Below, piece after piece: positions 42,557 through 51,754 of a stretch of 64,000 bases of DNA. How positions within the stretch are numbered: the first letter of the stretch is position 1; every line of letters begins with the position of its first letter. The notes beneath the pieces were generated by a model. The model worked only from the letters and a program-made list of their open reading frames with translations, made no database searches and was not told the origin of the DNA. This DNA comes from Candidatus Bathyarchaeota archaeon (GTDB taxonomy: Archaea; Thermoproteota; Bathyarchaeia; TCS64), in the NCBI GenBank assembly GCA_026014875.1, contig JAOZHO010000019.1, forward strand, positions 35,243 through 99,242, in the 5' to 3' direction. The position numbers and the translations under genes were made by a program.

Positions 42557-43951
42557 TCAGCGGTGGTCGGGCACGTTGCCCGCCCTCCGGAGGCTGTACG
42601 AGGCCCTCTGGACCACCTCGGGGGTCGCCGGGTGGATGTATATCGCGTTCTGGATGGAGTCGATGGTCCCCCTCGGGGTGTTCATTGCGTTGACTATCTC
42701 CTGCATCATCACCGGGGCGTAGGGCCCGATGATGCTCCCCCCCAGGACCCTGAATGTGCGGTCCTCGACGATGATCTTCACGAACCCGTCCTCCACCCCC
42801 ATAGCGGAACCCTTCGCGGTGTTCCTGTACTCGTAGAAGCCCACCAAAACCTCCCGCCCCGCGTCGAGGGCCTGCTGCTCCGTCATTCCGACCCCGGCGA
42901 CTTGGGGGTGGGTGAAGGCGGCGTAGGGCACCGCAGAGTAGTCGACGGCCTTCTTGTGGTCGTGGGTAAAGTTGTTCCAGGCGACCCCGGCCTCGTAGTT
43001 CGCGACGTGCTTGAACATATGCTTCCCGAGGGCGTCCCCTAGGGCCCAGACCCGGGGCTTCGAGGTCTCCAGGTACTCGTTGACGATGATGTAGCCCCGG
43101 CGGTCTAGCTGGACCCCGGTCTTCTCGGGTTTGAGGAGGTCGGCGTTGGATCTGCGGCCGGCGGCGACCATGATCTGGGCGCCTTGGAAGCTTCGCGTCT
43201 CGCCAGTCTCTTTGTTCATGGTTACTATCTCCTTCATGTCTCCGCTCATGGTAGCCTCGATGGCTTCGACGTTGTAGTGGATATTTATCCTCTCCCCCAT
43301 CTTCTTGCCTAGGAGCTCGGAGACCTCGGGCTCGGCGAACTTGATGAGGCGGGGGCTCCTGCTCAGGAGGGTGACCTGGCTCCCGACGCTGGAGAAGAAG
43401 TGGGCGAACTCGACTGCGACGAAGCCGCCCCCCACGATGAGGATGCTCTCAGGCCTCTCCCGGATCTCCCAGACGTTCTGGCTGGTGAGGTAGCCTGCAT
43501 CTTCGAGGCCCCGGATGGGGGGGATGAGGGGGCGGGCCCCGGAGACGATGAAGACGTTCTCGCCCCGGATGGTCTCCCCGGCGACCTCCATGGTGTAGTC
43601 TGAGACGAACTCCCCCACCTCCCGGTACATGTCGAGGCCGGGGACGTGCTGGACCCCCTCTTCCATGTGGCTCACGTCCTCCTCGATGAGCTTGGCGCTT
43701 CGCTCCATGATGTATGCGAAGTCGATCTCCTCGATGGTGGCCTTGATCCCCAGCTTCCCGGCCTCCCGGATGATGTTGATGACGTCTGCGGGGTAGAGGA
43801 TCATCTTGGAGGGGATGCAGCCCCGGTTGAGGCATGTGCCCCCCAGGGGGCCGGATTCCACCACCGCGACGCTCATCCCCTTGTTGAGGGCGGCGTCGGC
43901 GATGGTCATCCCGGAGCCTGAGCCGATGACGAGGACGTCGTAATCCTTCAT
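42557..43951 (-). CDS. FAD-dependent pyridine nucleotide-disulfide reductase (dihydrolipoamide dehydrogenase-like)
   Basis: A 464-residue class I disulfide reductase. The FAD Rossmann motif is VIGSGSGMTIADAA, the redox disulfide GGTCLNRGCIPSK (Cys pair about residues 40 and 45), the NAD(P) motif ILIVGGGFVAVEFAHFF, and the second FAD motif RVWALGDALG. The C-terminal dimerisation domain has IYIHPATPEVV, where His is the catalytic base. It could be dihydrolipoamide dehydrogenase, mycothione-like or mercuric reductase-like. No 2-oxoacid dehydrogenase genes are adjacent. Confidence 0.9.
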   Translation of the reverse strand: MKDYDVLVIGSGSGMTIADAALNKGMSVAVVESGPLGGTCLNRGCIPSKMILYPADVINIIREAGKLGIKATIEEIDFAYIMERSAKLIEEDVSHMEEGVQHVPGLDMYREVGEFVSDYTMEVAGETIRGENVFIVSGARPLIPPIRGLEDAGYLTSQNVWEIRERPESILIVGGGFVAVEFAHFFSSVGSQVTLLSRSPRLIKFAEPEVSELLGKKMGERINIHYNVEAIEATMSGDMKEIVTMNKETGETRSFQGAQIMVAAGRRSNADLLKPEKTGVQLDRRGYIIVNEYLETSKPRVWALGDALGKHMFKHVANYEAGVAWNNFTHDHKKAVDYSAVPYAAFTHPQVAGVGMTEQQALDAGREVLVGFYEYRNTAKGSAMGVEDGFVKIIVEDRTFRVLGGSIIGPYAPVMMQEIVNAMNTPRGTIDSIQNAIYIHPATPEVVQRASYSLRRAGNVPDHR

Positions 43952-44055
43952 AACTGTCAGATATGACTGCCGGGTGACGGTTAAAAAACCCGCATAATGG
44001 GTATTGAGACCGACCGGTTATTCGGAACCTTTCAGAATATGAAAGGCCTGAGAGA

Positions 44056-45282
44056 CTATTCCAGCTTCTCCACGCCGTACTTGTCGTAGTAGTCTAGCCA
44101 GAGCTTTTTCATGCCCTCGTCGAGGCTCTCCTTGATGAGGGAGTATATGGTCTTGATGTTCTGGATGGAGAACACCTTGAGCCCCATCACGTCCTCGAGG
44201 TACTGGGCTGCGCTCAACTCCTCGATGTTCTCTGTGTCCCCCATCCGTTCCTGCCGGTCCACCGCGAGGATGAGCCCCACCACCTCGTGGTCCCCCAGGA
44301 GCTTCAGCTTCTCGACGCTCTCCACCTTCGTGGCCCCGGTGGTCATGGTGTCGTCCACCACGAGGATTCGCTGCCCCTGCTTGAAGTAGCTCGCGCCCAC
44401 GATGACCTTGTCCGCGGAGAGGTCCCCGTAGTCTTTCTCCTCCTTGCGGTCGTACATGTACCGCTTGTCCATGCCGTAGAGCTCTTTGAGCCCCTCGCAG
44501 GTTAGGGCTGCGAGGCCGATGCCCTTGTAGCTGGGTCCAAAGACGTAGTCAAAGTCCCCGAGGAGCCCCTGCTCCATGAGGAGGACGATGTAGCTTGCGA
44601 AAGCCCATTTCACGGTGGCGAGGCTCTCCCCGTCGGTGAGGGCCCCCAGGTTTATGAAGTAGGGGGAGGGGCGCCCACTCTTGAGGATGAAGGGCTCGTC
44701 GGGGTTCGGGGGGAGCCTCAAGGCCCCCTTCCTGACCAGGACGTCGAGGAAGACCTGCTCGATGCGCTCCTTGGAGACGAGGCCCCCGCCCTCGAGGGTG
44801 AAGTCCTGGCTCTCGATGTCCTCGAGGATGGAGCCGTAGTAGAGGATGGAATCGCAGTAGGTGCAGTGGAGCCTGATGGACTCCACCTCCCCATCCCCCT
44901 CCACCTCGAACTTGGTGCGGGGCGGGGTGTACCGGGCGTTGGTGGGGCACAGCGGATTGGGGCACTTGAATATTCCCTCGATCTGCTCGGGCCGAAGGAC
45001 CCGCCTCTTCTCCTTGACCGTCCAATCCTCTATGATGTTAATCGTCGCCTGGGGGGCGACGAACGCGATGAGGTCCACCTCCCTGGAGGTGAGGTAGGAA
45101 CCCTCGATCTTGATGAAATCCTTGGCCCCCTGACTCCGGCTCTCCACGTTCTGCGCGATGAGGGCCCGGGCGCTCGGGTCAACCTTGAGCAGCTTCAGAA
45201 CCAGAAAAGCCTTGCCGGCGGGGATGTGATCGATAACAATCCCGTTCTCGATCTTGCTTACGAGGAGCTGTCTGTCCGACAC
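44056..45282 (-). CDS. PyrI-PyrE fusion: aspartate carbamoyltransferase regulatory chain joined to orotate phosphoribosyltransferase
   Basis: One frame of about 408 residues carrying two pyrimidine functions. Residues 1-150 match PyrI: VSKIENGIVIDHIPAGKA, the AP-ATINIIEDW strand, and a zinc site CPNPLC...CTYC. From about 175 a PRTase domain follows: FILKSGRPSPYFINLG (OPRT substrate loop), FGPSYKGIGLAAL and the PRPP motif ILVVDDTMTTGAT. I chose GTG 45282 because PyrI homology starts there; the frame is open to an ATG at 45420 but that part is not PyrI-like. No PyrB is in the window. Confidence 0.88.
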   Translation of the reverse strand: MSDRQLLVSKIENGIVIDHIPAGKAFLVLKLLKVDPSARALIAQNVESRSQGAKDFIKIEGSYLTSREVDLIAFVAPQATINIIEDWTVKEKRRVLRPEQIEGIFKCPNPLCPTNARYTPPRTKFEVEGDGEVESIRLHCTYCDSILYYGSILEDIESQDFTLEGGGLVSKERIEQVFLDVLVRKGALRLPPNPDEPFILKSGRPSPYFINLGALTDGESLATVKWAFASYIVLLMEQGLLGDFDYVFGPSYKGIGLAALTCEGLKELYGMDKRYMYDRKEEKDYGDLSADKVIVGASYFKQGQRILVVDDTMTTGATKVESVEKLKLLGDHEVVGLILAVDRQERMGDTENIEELSAAQYLEDVMGLKVFSIQNIKTIYSLIKESLDEGMKKLWLDYYDKYGVEKLE

Positions 45283-45432
45283 TCTCCAATCTCCCCATGA
45301 ACCCTGCATTGGCGCTTGAAAAGGGTTACCCCGGTTCGACGCTCGAAGGCGCTTGGAACCACATGGAACAGGATATTTAGGGCTTGAACCCTCGTATGAT
45401 CTGAACCGATTCGGAGCCACCGAGGAGTCAAG

Positions 45433-45657
45433 GTGAAGGAGCAGAACGCGACCCCCGACCCCGAGAACGCCGGGGGCACCATGAAGGTCCTATTCGACAT
45501 GGAGCAGGGTATCGAGGGAACCACTCCACGATTCCGGGCCCTCCTAGGGGAGCTCTTGGACAGGATCATCGAGAAGAGGCTGGAGTATTACATCATCCTC
45601 GAAGACGATGAAGATGGCGTGGGAGGCCCACTCAGGGGATTCCCCCGTAGCGGATAA
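45433..45657 (+). CDS. 74-residue protein, function unknown
   Basis: A small acidic protein from GTG 45433, divergent from the PyrI-PyrE gene. It has a helical centre (TPRFRALLGELLDRIIEKR) followed by a beta-like LEYYIILEDDEDG and a glycine-rich tail. I see no metal or membrane motif. An ATG at 45481 would give a shorter product. Confidence 0.4.
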   Translation: MKEQNATPDPENAGGTMKVLFDMEQGIEGTTPRFRALLGELLDRIIEKRLEYYIILEDDEDGVGGPLRGFPRSG

Positions 45658-45757
45658 AGGAAAATCCCTCTTTATTTTAAGTATTCAACCTGTTAGGGAT
45701 GTATTCCTGCTGGGAACTGTTTAAGTCTAAGCGCTACGTCAGGATTACCGAATCCAG

Positions 45758-46702
45758 ATGGGAAGAACAGATAACTCGTATAACAGTGGAAGGGGCTTCG
45801 GGGACTCGTCGGAGGTCTCGGGCTTCCTCGTGCGCCGTTCGGGCCTCATCGCGGCGATAATCATCATAATCATCGCCGGGGGGGCGTTCTACACTCAGAG
45901 CTTCGCAAGGGTCCCCGCGGGTTACCGGGGGGTCCTGATGACCTGGGGTAAGCCGGAGGACAAGATTCTGGGGGAGGGTCTCAACTTCATCATCCCCTTC
46001 GTTCAGAGCGTGGAGCTGATGAACGTTCAGGTCCAGAAGGCAGAGTCCACCGAGTCGGCTGCCACCAACGACCTCCAGGTGGTCTCCACCACTGTCGCCG
46101 TCAACTACAGGCTCAACCCCAACGCCGTCAACCAGATCTACCGTGAACTGAGGCAGGACTACGTATTCAGGGTCATCAAGCCCAACATTGAGGAGTCCCT
46201 CAAGGCTGCCACCTCCCAGTTCACCGCCGAGGAGCTCATCACCAAGCGGGAGGCGATGAAGAGCACCTTCGGAGACATCCTCGACGACAGGCTCGCAGTC
46301 TTCAACATCGAGGTCGTCGCGGTCTCCCTCACCGACTTCCAGTTCAGCCCCGCATTCGCCGCGGCCATCGAGGCCAAAGTCACAGCGGAGCAGTCGGCGC
46401 TGGAGGCCAAGAACAAGCTGGAGCAGATCCGCCACGAGGCGCAGCAGCAGGTCATCCAGGCGGAGGCCGAGAAGAACGCGACCATCGCCCGGGCGCTGGG
46501 TGAAGCCCAAGCGGTCATCATCGAGGCTGATGCAACTGCCCAGGCAATCGAAGTGATCACCGGTCAGATGACACCCGAGTACGCCCAGTACCTCTGGCTC
46601 ACCCAGTGGGACGGTAAGCTCCCCTTGGTTGTGGGGGATGCGACGGGGCTCATCATCGACGTCAACTCACTCCTCGACGAGCAGCAGGCCCCGGACGGCT
46701 GA
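45758..46702 (+). CDS. SPFH/Band 7 membrane protein (prohibitin-like)
   Basis: A 314-residue protein with one N-terminal membrane helix of mostly isoleucine (about residues 28-46) and an SPFH domain (50-215): RVPAGYRGVLMTWGKPED, ...GLNFIIPFVQSVELMNVQVQ. A long coiled coil (about 205-275) with EAKNKLEQIRHEAQQQV follows. Such proteins oligomerise on membranes. It resembles prohibitins rather than stomatins. No partner NfeD or protease gene is adjacent. ATG 45758. Confidence 0.9.
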   Translation: MGRTDNSYNSGRGFGDSSEVSGFLVRRSGLIAAIIIIIIAGGAFYTQSFARVPAGYRGVLMTWGKPEDKILGEGLNFIIPFVQSVELMNVQVQKAESTESAATNDLQVVSTTVAVNYRLNPNAVNQIYRELRQDYVFRVIKPNIEESLKAATSQFTAEELITKREAMKSTFGDILDDRLAVFNIEVVAVSLTDFQFSPAFAAAIEAKVTAEQSALEAKNKLEQIRHEAQQQVIQAEAEKNATIARALGEAQAVIIEADATAQAIEVITGQMTPEYAQYLWLTQWDGKLPLVVGDATGLIIDVNSLLDEQQAPDG

Positions 46703-46795
46703 ATACCCCCAACACTTTTTATCTTATTTTCATCGGTAAGCCCCGGCTCTGGCCCGGGTGAAGATTGAAATACCTTTTCGACGTATTTGGCTCCC

Positions 46796-47122
46796 ATGTC
46801 TGAAGAAAGGCTGGAGGAATTCCTCAGAACGGGGAACGACTGGGAGAAGCTCAAAACCTCGATACCAGGAGTCTTCGTCCAGAAACTGCCCCCATACAGA
46901 TCATCCCCAAGCCGTTTGGCCATCGAGGTGAACCCCGTGGACGCATCGGGGAACCCCACCAAGAGGCGGGGGCTCCTGATCCGGTTCACGGACGAGTTCG
47001 ACACCTTCAAGGAGATCCTGAACGACGAAAAGTTCCCCAAGCTCCTGACAATGCTGGAGACGGTCAACCCCGGATCGGGGCGGAGAACCACGAAGCTCGA
47101 CGGGGGCATCATCGAGATATGA
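46796..47122 (+). CDS. Conserved-looking archaeal protein, function unknown
   Basis: A 108-residue protein from ATG 46796 (MSEERLEEFLRTG). Sequence is balanced alpha/beta with KRRGLLIRFTDEFDTFKEIL in the middle and a C-terminal GGIIEI strand. No metal, membrane or catalytic motif is seen. It is 94 bases downstream of the SPFH gene on the same strand. The earlier in-frame start at 46787 is less likely. Confidence 0.6.
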   Translation: MSEERLEEFLRTGNDWEKLKTSIPGVFVQKLPPYRSSPSRLAIEVNPVDASGNPTKRRGLLIRFTDEFDTFKEILNDEKFPKLLTMLETVNPGSGRRTTKLDGGIIEI

Positions 47123-47182
47123 GCCCCTGAAGAACCCACAACTAGGAAAGGTTCAAAGCAACTCCCCTAGTTGGCACTATGT

Positions 47183-47493
47183 CTATTCGAGAAACCCGGG
47201 AAAAAAGAGCGACCAGCCTTCCGGGTCCTCGATCCGCTTCAACTCCCAGACCGTCCCCTTCTTGGAGATGCAGTGGATCCTGTAGACCTCCGGGTTGTCC
47301 CCTCCCACGAGGGGAGCCCCGCGGCGCAGTGGGTGACCCAGATGCGGGCGGGGTCCTGTATCCCGAGGCACATCTCCTCGACGTACGATATGGGGGTCTC
47401 GAAGACGTGGCTCTCCCCCACATCGCGGCGGCACTTGCCAAGCTTCTCGACGCAGGCGGCCTTGACATTGGTGCTCCATATGCTCTCCCTCAT
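47183..47493 (-). pseudogene. Frameshifted small cysteine protein
   Basis: Two overlapping minus-strand frames read as one protein. The 5' part (from 47493) encodes a sensible start with AACVEKLGKCRRDVGESHVF and ARIWVTHCAAG, and then turns into Arg/Ser-rich noise. The next frame picks up with APLVGGDNPEVYRIHCISKK and ends at 47183. The switch falls at about 47305-47330 in G/C-rich sequence with a CCCC run. It could be a real pseudogene, a sequencing error or programmed frameshifting. No family recognised. Confidence 0.55.
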
Positions 47494-47667
47494 GCGGTCA
47501 CCTGCCTAACCGGTGCCTGAGGAGAATAAACTCAGCCCGGCGATGGGAGCACGGGCGTCACCATCCTCCACCCTTCGCCGGGTACACCAGACACAAACGG
47601 ATGCGGGCGGGCTTTCATCCCGCTCGGGGTTCCCGGCGCCCGGGACCCGTGCGGCCCCGTGTATGAC

Positions 47668-48762
47668 ATGAGGAGACTAGAGTACCTGTTCATGGCCCTC
47701 GTCTTCGTGACGGCGGGGGCGATCATCGCCTCCAGCTATTTCCAGGGGCCCTCGCTGAGAAGCGTCTCAGCGATCGAGGCACCCTCCCTGAATGTCTACT
47801 GGGACCCGGCGCTCCTCAAGCCGGCGGACTCCATTGACTGGGGGATGCTCCGTCCAGGGGAGGCCAAGAATGTCACCATCTACATTGTGAACCAAACACC
47901 CCGCCCCGTGAACCTCACCCTAGGCACCACCGGGTGGGATCCCCCGGAGGCATCCGGGGAAATCGGCCTCGCTTGGAGCCACGAAGGAAAGCTCATGCTT
48001 CCCCGGGGCGTCGCCGAGACAGATCTGTCACTCTCCGTCTCCCCCGGCATCTCGGGCGTCGAGACGTTCAGTTTCACCATAACTCTCACGGCTGAAGGGC
48101 TCGAGTCGTTAACCATCGCCGTCTTCCACGATGCCTTCACCGACACATCGGTGAGGATCATCTATCCCTCGGAGAGCGAGTCGAAGCCCCTGGGGGCCGC
48201 CGCAGCCTCGGTGAGCGACTGGCTCGCCTCTAGCCTCCTCTACGCCACCATGGGCAACGCCGATGAGGGCCTAGATATCGACCCCGCCTACGTCGACCAG
48301 GCCACGGGGGATCCCGTTGGGGAGCCGGGAGAGGCCATCGTGACCTTCGGGGGGCCCATAGTCAACCCCGTGGTGAGGCGCGCGGAGGCCCTCTTCGGGC
48401 CGCTTGAGAACCGGGCTCCGATACGGTTCCACGTGGAGGGGGAAACCCTCGGCTTCCGGGAGCGGGACGGCACCTCCATCCCCGGAGCCTCCCTCCGCCT
48501 CGTCGAGGTGAGCCGTGGGATGGACCTCTTCATGATCGAGACATACAGCGACTCCGAGGGGAGGCACATCCTCCTCTGCTACGGCCTGGGCTGGAAGGGC
48601 ACCTACGCCGCGGGCAAGTATTACTTCAAGGAGATCCATGGGGACCCCGCCTCGTACCCATATGTCTGGATGGTGGTCCTCTGGGAGGACCTGAACGGCG
48701 ATGGCTTCGTCAACGCCCCGGGGGACGGGGACGGCTACACTGTCATCGCGACGGGACCCTGA
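47668..48762 (+). CDS. Membrane-anchored extracytoplasmic protein
   Basis: A protein of about 364 residues with an N-terminal signal-anchor (MRRLEYLFMALVFVTAGAII). The outside part begins with a beta-sandwich-like region (about 30-150, DWGMLRPGEAKNVTIYIVNQ) resembling DUF-type cohesin or CARDB domains. An S-layer-like VTFGGPIVNPVV segment and a late calcium-binding-like DLNGDGFVNAPGDGDGY follow. It is presumably surface attached. ATG 47668 is chosen; GTG 47659 is possible. Confidence 0.7.
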   Translation: MRRLEYLFMALVFVTAGAIIASSYFQGPSLRSVSAIEAPSLNVYWDPALLKPADSIDWGMLRPGEAKNVTIYIVNQTPRPVNLTLGTTGWDPPEASGEIGLAWSHEGKLMLPRGVAETDLSLSVSPGISGVETFSFTITLTAEGLESLTIAVFHDAFTDTSVRIIYPSESESKPLGAAAASVSDWLASSLLYATMGNADEGLDIDPAYVDQATGDPVGEPGEAIVTFGGPIVNPVVRRAEALFGPLENRAPIRFHVEGETLGFRERDGTSIPGASLRLVEVSRGMDLFMIETYSDSEGRHILLCYGLGWKGTYAAGKYYFKEIHGDPASYPYVWMVVLWEDLNGDGFVNAPGDGDGYTVIATGP

Positions 48763-49101
48763 GTCTGGGCCGAGGGCGATCCCCTTAGCCAATCGCGTGC
48801 TCTCGGGCCATTCTCTTGTGGAACTCTAGGTTCTCATCGATCATGTCCCGGATAGGGAGCAGATAAGGGCGTGCGTCTCCCTCGTGTACCCTCTAAACCT
48901 CCCGAACGAGAAAGCCAAAGTCCCTGATGGCGCTCAAGGCATCCTTGAAGAAAAATTAATTGGAGGATTGCACCAATCGCATCCGATTATTCGCGCTTGA
49001 AGAGCGTTTGTTGTGGATATCTCCGCGTTCGGGTGATTGAAGTAAATGCCTTTCCAAAGTTTAATGCGTTAGTTAAATGTATTTTAAAAATATGACTTTA
49101 T
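48763..49101. other. Intergenic region with a possible gene remnant
   Basis: About 340 bases without an intact gene; the right half is AT-rich. On the minus strand a single frame (about 48950 to 48789) reads a helical sequence FFKDALSAIRDFGFLVREV, an in-frame TAG, then DARPYLLPIRDMIDENLEF and AREHAIG before a stop. It has no start codon and looks like a decayed gene, but could be chance. Confidence 0.35.
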
Positions 49102-50253
49102 TCACGCTCTTTTATGCGATCTAATAGTCATCATATCTACCATTTTTTTTCCACGAATCAGATTCAACTTATGCTTAATGAGTTCTAAAGAAACGAATTG
49201 TTGATCAATTGAAAACATCATAGAAGGTGAAAGATATTTGTTATGCACAGCACCGATACAATCTGGAAAACGTTGATCATATTCTTCTTCCCACTTCAGA
49301 TGGTCTCTAACTCGATAAAAATTACTGAAGATAAGATGAGTGTACCTCCCAACGCTCGCTCGTAAAATTAAGGGGACATGAAGATCGTTATTCCACGTTC
49401 TTAACACACTGGTAGCATTTTTCTTGATCTCTTTCAAAGATAGGACTAACATATAATCGGGAGGCACCAAAAACTTTGGAAAGCGACAGACGGGGGGTAA
49501 CACAACTTTCTCAGAGAGAAAAAGATTTATCCGCTTCTCAATGGTTTTTCTGTGTACCCCCAGTTGTTCTGCAAGATAGTGCTCATTGGTGTGTATTCCT
49601 TCTCCAAATGCTAATTTCTTCAATATTTGGATTGATAAGTCGTCTAACTGATAATCATTAATTAGTCCTTTATGTGTCTCAATGTCTTTTTCCAACAGTA
49701 GTGCCATTTGAGCAGGATTATATTTAATATACGATTTGTTTGAGAAATACATAATATCAGAAGAGTACCTGTCTTTATTTGGAGGGAGTTTACCCTCTCT
49801 GATAACTGCTTCTCTCCAGTCCTGATGATGATCAATATCTCTAAAATATTCGATCAAAAGGGTGTTATATTCCTCGTCTTTTTTGAAGAAAGCAGCAAAA
49901 ATATGGGGATCTTCTTCAATAAATTTATTTGTTAACTTATTTCGTGGAAGGTCTGCTCGTTCGATGACCATTAATGGATATTCAGAATAGAGCTGAGAAA
50001 AAGGGTATCTCGGTTTGTTTATGATTTCATTTTCAAACAAGTTTGTTAATCTGTCACGTATCGTGTTTCTATGTTTTTTTAGTGATCTCGATAATTCACT
50101 TATATTTACATTGACCCCTTTACCTGAACAAATTTTTGATAATAATTTAATGTTTAATTCATCATCTAGCAACTCGGTCAACACTTTCACTTCTATTGGC
50201 CTGTTTGATAATATAATGAATGAATAGTGTAAAAACTTATAAGGTTTTTTCAT
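49102..50253 (-). CDS. Two-HTH archaeal regulator, AT-rich
   Basis: A 383-residue protein coded in AT-rich sequence. It has two predicted winged-helix modules: VNVNISELSRSLKKHRNTIRDRL (about residues 48-70) and HTNEHYLAEQLGVHRKTIEKRI (about 221-242), each followed by a ligand-binding-like alpha/beta region. This duplicated plan is seen in some thaumarchaeal and bathyarchaeal regulators. It is divergent from glutamate dehydrogenase with about 157 AT-rich bases between, and may control it. Confidence 0.75.
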   Translation of the reverse strand: MKKPYKFLHYSFIILSNRPIEVKVLTELLDDELNIKLLSKICSGKGVNVNISELSRSLKKHRNTIRDRLTNLFENEIINKPRYPFSQLYSEYPLMVIERADLPRNKLTNKFIEEDPHIFAAFFKKDEEYNTLLIEYFRDIDHHQDWREAVIREGKLPPNKDRYSSDIMYFSNKSYIKYNPAQMALLLEKDIETHKGLINDYQLDDLSIQILKKLAFGEGIHTNEHYLAEQLGVHRKTIEKRINLFLSEKVVLPPVCRFPKFLVPPDYMLVLSLKEIKKNATSVLRTWNNDLHVPLILRASVGRYTHLIFSNFYRVRDHLKWEEEYDQRFPDCIGAVHNKYLSPSMMFSIDQQFVSLELIKHKLNLIRGKKMVDMMTIRSHKRA

Positions 50254-50410
50254 AAAAATGTATAAACATATTCTTCAAAAATCTGAGACAATTATGATAA
50301 CGTTGTACATACATTAATACAAATCATATACAATCAGGTCACAAATTCCAAATTTTTTGTAATGTAGATATAAATATCTTGGTCAACGTTGAAGTAGCCG
50401 TAGTGGTAGC

Positions 50411-51754
50411 ATGGCAAAGCTTGAACAAGTTGAAACAATTAAAAAATCAGAAGATATTGCTGAGCTATTTGACAGTTTGAACGTTCCTGGATTCCTTGAT
50501 AGATGGGGGCCTGAAAACGTCGTTCAGGTTTATGATCCCCAACTTGGCGTCCAAGGCGTACTCGTAATCGATAACACTGCTCTGGGGCCTGGTAAGGGGG
50601 GGATTCGAATATCTTCCTCAGTTACTCCCTTAGAAGTGTTCCATTTGGCTCGGACGATGACCTGGAAATGTGCTCTGGCCGACATTCCGTTCGGTGGAGC
50701 TAAATCCGGTATCAGAGTGGACCCTTTTAAAGTAGATAAAATCAAAGTAATGAAATCATTTGCTAGGCTCATCGCTCAATATGTTCCTCAAAAATATATC
50801 GCCGCTCCAGATATGAACACAGGCGAGAACGAGATCGAAGCTTTTGTAACCGCAGTAGGTGACCTTGATGGCGCGACTGGGAAACCTGTAAGCCTTGGGG
50901 GTATTCCTCATGAGCTTGGAACGACCGGTTTCGGCGTAGGAATTGCTCTTGAAACCAGCTTGGGTCTGATAGGGAAAAAACTTGGGCTCCCTGAAGATGT
51001 GTCTCAGGTGCGAGTGGCCATTCAAGGTTTTGGTAATGTCGGTTATGGGATAGCCAAATTCTTAGCAAATAAGGGAGCAACAATTGTTGCCATTAACGAT
51101 TACTGGGGTTGCGTTTATAATAAAGACGGCATAGATATTGCAGAAGCCGAAAAACATTCTTACGCAACTAGTGAACAATTATCCATCAAGAATTACAAAG
51201 ACGCACAAGAGATGCCCCGTGACGATATATTTGGAGTCGATTGTGATGTTTTCATTCCATGTGCAACTTCGGACGCAATCACCATAGAGAATGAATCTAC
51301 CTTTAAAGCCAAGTTAATAGTTGAGGCGGCAAATAATGCGGTGACATCAGACGCTGAAGAGGCCCTCTATAAACGTGGAGTCATCGTTATACCTGACTTC
51401 CTCGCAAATGCTGGCGGCGTCATTGGCTCATATGCTGAGTACAAGAAGATGAGTGTGGAGGAAGCCTATTTCCTCATCGAATCAAAAATTAGGGGGAATA
51501 CCAAGCTCATTTTAGAGGAGCATCTATCTTCCGGTCTCATTCCAAGGAAAATCGCTATGAAACTCGCAGAATCACGCGTTCTTAACGCTATGAATGCGCG
51601 AACGCGTGAGGAATTATCAAATGGAGAAAAAAAAATGATAAATATTGTTGATGACGGATTATGTGTAAATTGCGTTCATCGAAAAACATGCACTTTCCTG
51701 ACAATGGAGAACAAAGTGTATTGTGAGGAATATGAATGCGATGCGATAATCTAA
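50411..51754 (+). CDS. gdhA: Glutamate dehydrogenase with C-terminal cysteine tail
   Basis: Glu/Leu/Phe/Val dehydrogenase family: reversible deamination of glutamate. GPGKGGIRI and MTWKCALADIPFGGAKSGI carry the substrate lysines, PDMNTGENE follows, and VAIQGFGNVGYGIA is the NAD(P) loop. PCATSDAIT and VEAANNAVT are family motifs, and the length through about residue 418 matches GDH. The last 30 residues add GLCVNCVHRKTC and YCEEYEC, a five-cysteine motif not part of normal GDH, possibly a zinc or Fe-S site. Codon use is AT-rich unlike neighbours. Confidence 0.93.
   Translation: MAKLEQVETIKKSEDIAELFDSLNVPGFLDRWGPENVVQVYDPQLGVQGVLVIDNTALGPGKGGIRISSSVTPLEVFHLARTMTWKCALADIPFGGAKSGIRVDPFKVDKIKVMKSFARLIAQYVPQKYIAAPDMNTGENEIEAFVTAVGDLDGATGKPVSLGGIPHELGTTGFGVGIALETSLGLIGKKLGLPEDVSQVRVAIQGFGNVGYGIAKFLANKGATIVAINDYWGCVYNKDGIDIAEAEKHSYATSEQLSIKNYKDAQEMPRDDIFGVDCDVFIPCATSDAITIENESTFKAKLIVEAANNAVTSDAEEALYKRGVIVIPDFLANAGGVIGSYAEYKKMSVEEAYFLIESKIRGNTKLILEEHLSSGLIPRKIAMKLAESRVLNAMNARTREELSNGEKKMINIVDDGLCVNCVHRKTCTFLTMENKVYCEEYECDAII

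Noticed and set aside
48886..48900. Pyrrolysine codon in the 48.8-kb frame
   Set aside because: No start codon, no pyl genes in the window and no homologue; decay is simpler.
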